NCBI GenBank assembly: GCA_036346375.1
Contig: CM070520.1
Span: 12,535,791 to 12,599,790, forward strand
DNA from: Guadua angustifolia
Lineage: Eukaryota > Streptophyta > Magnoliopsida > Poales > Poaceae
Direction of reading: 5' to 3'
DNA length: 64,000 nucleotides
Shown piece after piece: positions 58,925 to 64,000 of the stretch. Numbering within the stretch: the stretch's first letter is position 1; each line of letters starts with the position of its first letter. The translations under genes were made by a program, and so were the position numbers. The notes under the pieces were generated by a model. The model worked only from the letters and a program-made list of their open reading frames with translations. It ran no database searches and had not been told where the DNA came from.

Positions 58925-59640
58925 TCACTCAAATTTCTTCTCCTTCTTCAACAATTGAATCATTGGTTTGGCAATTTTCGAGAATCCTTCAATGAACCTC
59001 CTGTAGTATCCTGCCAAACCAAGGAAACTCCTGATATCCAGCACTGACTTGGGTTGCCTCCAATCCAGCACTCCTTTCACTTTCTCTGGGTCCACTGAGA
59101 CACATCCAGCAGAGACAATATGGCTCAAGAAAGCAACTTCTGTCAACCAGAACTCACACTTGCTGAACTTGGCAAATAGCTGGTGACTTCTGAGCGTCTC
59201 TAAGACCATCCTCAAATGTTTTTCATGTTCCGCCTCATCTCGAGAATAGATAAGGATATCATCTATGAAGACCACCACAAACTTATCCAGATAATCCATG
59301 AACACCTTGTTCATCGATTCATGAAGTACGCCGGCATTGGTCGCACTAAAGGACATCACAATGAACTCGCATGCATCAGAAGCGAGTGGTAAAGGCCGTC
59401 TTCGGAATGTCCTCATACCGATCTTCACTGATGGTATCCCGATCGCAGATCAATCTTGGAGAAGATGCAAGCTCCCTTTAGCTGATCAAACAGATCATCG
59501 ATCCGAGGCAGCGGATACTTGTTCTTGATGGTGACTTCATTCAGCGCTCAGTAGTCGCACCTTTACATCCGCAAACCGTCGTCCTTCTTCTTCACAAACA
59601 AAGACAAAGCGCCCCAAGGCGATGAACTTGGACGAACGAA
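58925..59640 (-). pseudogene. Element B reverse transcriptase
   Basis: The frame 58,925-59,428 contains FVVVFIDDILIYSRDEAEHE (catalytic DD pair, about 59,240-59,280), LFAKFSKCEFWL, FLSHIVSAGCVSVDPEKV and IRSFLGLAGYYRRFIEGFSK, the palm, thumb and connection of gypsy RT. The FGLTNAP motif is altered to FSATNAGV. The fingers lie upstream (59,430-59,640) in broken frames (NKVTIKNKYPLPRIDDL region). Confidence 0.9.
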
Positions 59641-59764
59641 CCCTTCTCTAGCAACTCTTCTATTTGCTTCTTCATCTCAAGCGAGCTCATTCACGGGCAT
59701 GCAGATGGCCTCTTGGAAATCGGAGCTGCATCGGAACAAGCTCTATGGTGAACTCAATCTCCGA

Positions 59765-60211
59765 TCAAAGCATGCCCGGCAGATCCTCGTGGAATACATC
59801 GGGGTACTCGCTCACCACAGGCACACTCTCCAAAGTGATTTCTTTCAACTTGTTCAACACGCACTTCTCACCCAACGACTTATCCGGCTTGAACTCCACT
59901 CGGATGCCCTCTGCATTGGTGAGAGTGATGGCTCGGCTGGCGCAATCAATTTGACCCTTAAACTTGGTCAACCAGTCCATCCCGAGGATGACATCTAACC
60001 CCTTTGAGTCCAAGAGAATGAGATTTGCAAGAAATTTTACCCCATTGATGACTATGGTTGCACTTGGGCACACCAAATCAGTCCTCATCTCTTTTCCCGG
60101 TGATTGAACAATCATGGGAATCTTAAGAGCAACAACATCAAAACCAAACCGATCAACAAAATTCTTCGAAATGAAAGAATGTGATGCTTTAGAATCGAAT
60201 AAAGTCCGCAA
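59765..60211 (-). pseudogene. Element B aspartic protease
   Basis: A 148-codon frame. LFDSKASHSFISKNF holds the active-site Asp, but with Lys at the position where retropepsins have Gly (DSGAS). It continues NLILLDSKGLDVILGMDWLT, the conserved flap/helix and GMDWL motif, then RAITLTN and the linker towards RT. Apart from the Gly-to-Lys change the domain is complete in length. Confidence 0.85.
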
Positions 60212-60229
60212 GGTGGTATGGAATTGACA

Positions 60230-61900
60230 AGAAACGACTCAAGACCACATCCGTGCATCCCGAGCCTCCTCTCACGATCCACGTGGTTGACACGCCTCTT
60301 CCAAACGATCACGAGTCCTCAGGGTGTGAGGCGCACCACATCCTCGATCCTCGAGCTAGAGCCTTGGTGAGCTGGCTCCCAAACCGAAAGGCATCAAGGC
60401 CATGGCCGACGCTTCGAGGATAACAAGCATAGTGACCCAACTGCTGGCAAGTGAAAGCAGACTCTGCAGCATTGGTGTTCCCTTCGCTGACCGAAAGAAT
60501 CCGCAACATGTCATGGGTCCACGAGCAACCGGGCGAGGTCCGAGAGGAAGGTGTGCGGGTGCTGCCCTGGACAAAGGCGTCCTGCTACCTCGCTGAGGAG
60601 GGAACGCCGACGTGACCCACTCGCCCCTCGCCGAGCCTCGGAAAGCCATCTTCCTCTTGTGCGACTCTCGCCGCCGCGCCGAGCATCCTCCCCAGACTAG
60701 GGCTTTGTTCACCATGTGCTTTGAGTTGGGAAAATCAAATGCAAATAAGTCGCACCTTGATGTCGGGTCCGCATCCTCCATGAACCTCTAGATCTTGGCA
60801 CTATTAGTGGCCACATCCTCAGTGCATACCTCGCATAGTCGGGTGAACTGTTGAGGTATTCGACACTTTGATTTCGATGCAGCTTCCGGAACTCTCTCTT
60901 CTTCATCTCTATGATCCCAAAGAGAATGCGTGTGCAATTCGAAAGCCTCAGTGAAATCCTCCCAAGTGATCGCCGAGCATTACGGTGGGTCGCATGGTTG
61001 TCCCACCGTAGCAAAGAACTCCTTCAAGCGATGGTGGCATACAAGACCTCTCATGGTCATCGACCGTGCCACTGAAGCTTCTTCTCAATATCCCTCAACC
61101 AATCATCTGCCTCTAAAGGCTCTCCTGCGCTTGAGAAGGTAGGCGGTCGGGTCCTCATGAACTCCCCAAGCTTCGATCAAGGCTAAAACACCGGGCGCCG
61201 AGAGCTGGCCGGGTCAACTGATTGTTCACTATGTTCGTGCGGAGCTCGCAGAGCCGGGTCAGATCGCCATCATCTCGCTACATATCGACCATCCGAGGTC
61301 AAAAGGTTGTGGCGGTGGCAACCCTCCTCGACTGACTGCCGCCTTTGCCGAGGAAGCTTCTTCGCTCTTGTGGCACTGCCCGGCCACGACCACGACCACG
61401 GCCTCTATGACCACGACCTCTGCCCTGACCCTCCATCTGAGGCAATGGTCAAGGAAAGGTTAGCAAAAGACGAGAGGAAAAAGCAAAAGATAGGGAAACT
61501 AGGTAAAGTAGCCTTTTCAAGGCGAAACAGGTAACTGAAACTCCAACGAAAGGTGGCTGATACACAATGCCTGGGGCAAGCGTACAGCACACCCAACAAG
61601 CAAGCAACGGAAAACCAAATAAACTCCGACTACTAAGCGAAAAAGGGGTGACATGGCACTAATAACTTATTCTTCATAGGGGTCCTTCCGAGCGATCTTC
61701 CGTCAACTTGATTCTTCTAGCAGTCCTTCCACCGATCTTGTAGACGACCGAAGGCTTAAAGAAATTTCAGGGGATAAGATCAAATTAAATTCTCAAAATA
61801 ATGTTTCAGCAAAGGGAAGAAATAGAGACCTAAGAATAAGGTAAGAGGAGACCAACTTCTAAATTCAAATTCATTGGTTTAATTTAGAAAATAATTTTGA
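60230..61900 (-). pseudogene. Element B gag
   Basis: Core text is found at 60,709-61,014: FRKLHRNQSVEYLNS, followed by a frameshift to the EDVAT-like segment. A zinc-knuckle relic, AFTCQQLGHYACYPR (about 60,420-60,465), has lost the first Cys of CX2CX4HX4C. The rest is spread over several frames, and part of 61,440-61,900 is likely leader. Confidence 0.65.
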
Positions 61901-61946
61901 AATTCTAACGACCATTCTAACTAGGGTTGTGACCTACAGTCGATAT

Positions 61947-61959
61947 GGCTCTGATACCA
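61947..61959 (-). other. Element B primer-binding site (tRNA-iMet)
   Basis: On the minus strand TGGTATCAGAGCC follows the LTR end CCCCACA after a 4-base spacer. It is complementary to the 3' end of plant initiator-methionine tRNA, the usual primer for many gypsy and Copia elements. Confidence 0.9.
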
Positions 61960-61963
61960 CCTC

Positions 61964-64000
61964 TGTGGGGACCCGGATTACCAAACCAACCCTTCAGAGT
62001 TTCAACCGTATAGTCTCAAACAGCTAGCACACATAGTCTTACAGTGATGATAACATAGATATATCATAAAGTAAACAACAGTAATAAAGCAAAAGAGTGT
62101 AAACATCATCACATTATTACAAGTATCGAGCCTTACGGCTTAAGTGTGAAAGTAACAATGAAAAGTAGAATAAAGAGCTAATCAAGCCGCCCACAGGCAA
62201 CCGATTGGGGTACGCTCCCTAGAAGATCGAGTCATCCTCCTCATCATAGTCTTCACCACAGATGTCGAACGGTGGATCGCAGGCTCTTGGATAGCCGCTT
62301 CTCCCATCATCTGCTTTATGGAATAAGCACCAAGAATGAAAAGCGAGGGTGAGTATGCAACATACCAAGAAGTCTCTAAACTTAATGCAAATAACTAAAT
62401 GCAAGGCTTAGACAAAGGAAGCATATAGGGTTCATTTGCATAAAGCTTAAATTGAAATTTAAATACGCATAATAACTTCATAAAGCAAAGATTTAACAAA
62501 ATGTAAATAGCATAATTAATTAAATTTGAAGTATAACAATTTTCCGTGTTCCAACTACGGTTGGCTCTAAACGCCAAATTAAAATCCGGAAGCTCCAAAT
62601 TACCACTGATTCCCAACCACATTTTCAGCTTTAAACCAAATCATCATTTTTCCATTTAAAACCAAAACCGTAAAATCTACTATGTGAAAGCGCCCACGCT
62701 GTGCCCTTGTCCATGGGCACGGCTACTCAAGTAGTTTTGACTCAGAGAGTTGGTACACTTTACCCACATGATATGATCAACCCCTTCGCCAAACTATTGA
62801 CACACTTCCTTTGGTGTGCCAATAGGAGATCATGACAAGGCCTTTACAATGCATATACTGCTACCGACTCCACCGCTAAGGTTTCACATTGTTAGGGCTA
62901 CCCGCCCAAGACAGCCCCCTCTTGCGCTTTGCAAGTACCCTCCCTAACAAACCGCAAATTTCAATGGCGAAGTCAAATAACGATACATGCAAATTACTTA
63001 GCCAGTCGTACTCCATAATAGACATGTGGTTGTACAGTATAGCATGGCCCAAGGTAACACACGACCGGGTCCTTAATTGACTAGGGCGAACAATCACATT
63101 CCAGAATTTTATGCATCCCGCACACACCATTCAACCATCCGCCCCGGTCTAAATCATTTTTCACTTTTATTCTTCAAATTAATACCGGCAACACCAATTG
63201 CCATAATTTCCACAACTCATTTTGAATCAAATATGAAAGCATTTCCATAAGGTACCGACGTGATTAAGCATGGCTAAGCATTTTCTACCGTCCCATAATA
63301 CAAAAATGATTATTATTAACAGTACTTAATTTTCCTAGGGTGTCAATGGTTGTCAAAATGAATATCAATGTGGGTATAACAATTTGGCATTTATCTAAGC
63401 ATTTAAAATGACATTAAAGTACAGTACGCAAATAATAAGCATGCAATAATTTAAAACAAAATAGCATTGCATAAACTTGGGTTCAATATGGTCAAGGGAG
63501 ACTTGCCTTCAACCTCTCCCGCTGCTGCTACCTCCGTAGGATGCTCCTCTCGCTCAACCGCTGCGTCGTCTACACGCGAAACACGCAAATCGAGGCAAGA
63601 AATAAATAAAACAGAAATGAATAAAATCCAAAAATTCAAAATAAATACACCAATAGATAGATCTTGATTTTATATGAATTTAGAAATTTTAATCGTTCAA
63701 ATCGGAGTTCGAACGGAGGAGAACGGGCCTTCCGAAGTTCTACGGGAGAGAAAATCAGGAAAATTGGAAGGGATTGACACGTGTCGATACGCTATTGGCT
63801 GGACTCGGAAATTCGGGAAAAATCACCGGAAAAAGGAAATAAAATCGTGCGGCTGACATGTGGGGTCCACTCGGCAGTGACACTATTCACGGGGTGACAG
63901 TGGTGAGGTGGCGCAGACGTGGCGACGACATGGCGTGTACGTGGCAGTGACAAGGCGACATGCGGCGGCCACACGGATCTAGTGCTTACACGGTGGTGAG
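61964..64000 (-). repeat. Element B 5' LTR (partial)
   Basis: Begins TGTGGGGACCCGGATTACC on the plus strand and follows 53,716-55,802 to the window end. About 1.2 kb of it, including the presumed promoter end, lies outside. Compared with the 3' LTR it differs by both substitutions and small indels. Confidence 0.9.

Larger units (their letters stand above)
53716..64000 (-). mobile_element. Element B: Ty3/gypsy chromovirus-like, 5' LTR runs off the window
   Basis: Minus-strand element with 3' LTR 53,716-56,927, polypurine tract, internal region 56,928-61,963 (5.0 kb), primer site, and 5' LTR from 61,964 to beyond 64,000. Domain order gag, protease, RT, RNase H, integrase is the gypsy order. 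The initiator-Met primer and the end of pol, with GKLASRFIGPFPIL and a TRNKVIK segment near 57,060-57,330, resemble chromovirus-type elements. Frameshifts abound, but long runs are intact. It sits inside X. Confidence 0.9.

Overview
This window is plant nuclear DNA, most likely from a grass (Poaceae; a rice relative would fit). The evidence is a coiled-coil NLR resistance gene of the cereal RPM1/RPP13-like type, Tourist-like MITEs with TTA target duplications, a plant L1 LINE with CCHC knuckles, and grass-type Ty3/gypsy and Copia LTR sequences. I see no prokaryotic operons, CRISPR arrays, tRNA genes or rRNA genes. Nearly all the sequence is transposon-derived, and the one recognisable host gene is broken.

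Layout. 1-4,762: intergenic DNA with an (ATT)n microsatellite, weak exon-like pieces and a Tourist-like MITE (4,009-4,281). 4,763-4,849: the first 28 codons of an NLR, then unrelated DNA. 5,059-9,352: an old decayed LTR-like block. 9,353-11,933: AT-rich DNA with two short tandem arrays and a MITE. 11,934-12,855: a coding-less copy of the NLR 5' region. 14,562-16,227: a solo LTR with an exact 5-bp target duplication. 16,568-17,185: a hAT-like MITE with an exact 8-bp target duplication. 17,186-20,390: the NLR. A 292-bp Tourist-like MITE (18,796-19,087) splits it just before the kinase-2 motif, and an L1 LINE (from about 20,391) cuts off its LRR. A 100-N gap (22,040-22,139) follows.

23,578-64,000 is a nested Ty3/gypsy stack. 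Element Y (minus strand, Tat-like, LTR about 0.4 kb) and element X (plus strand, RIRE2/Dasheng-like, 3' end missing) lie head to head. Element B, a minus-strand chromovirus-like element with 3.2-kb LTRs, is inserted in the reverse transcriptase of X. The block Y + X + most of one B LTR is present twice in tandem (23,578 to about 39,921, and 39,924 to about 56,845) with the same internal junctions. Element B then continues with its 3' LTR (53,716-56,927), polypurine tract, pol and gag on the minus strand, an initiator-Met primer site (61,947-61,959), and a 5' LTR that runs off the window.

Sequence quality differs sharply across the window. The NLR half reads cleanly. Right of the gap, genuine protein domains are broken every few dozen codons by 1-7 base indels, and the two copies of the block differ mainly by such indels. 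This looks more like uncorrected long-read error in repetitive, probably methylated DNA than like evolution, so short open frames in that half should not be read as genes.
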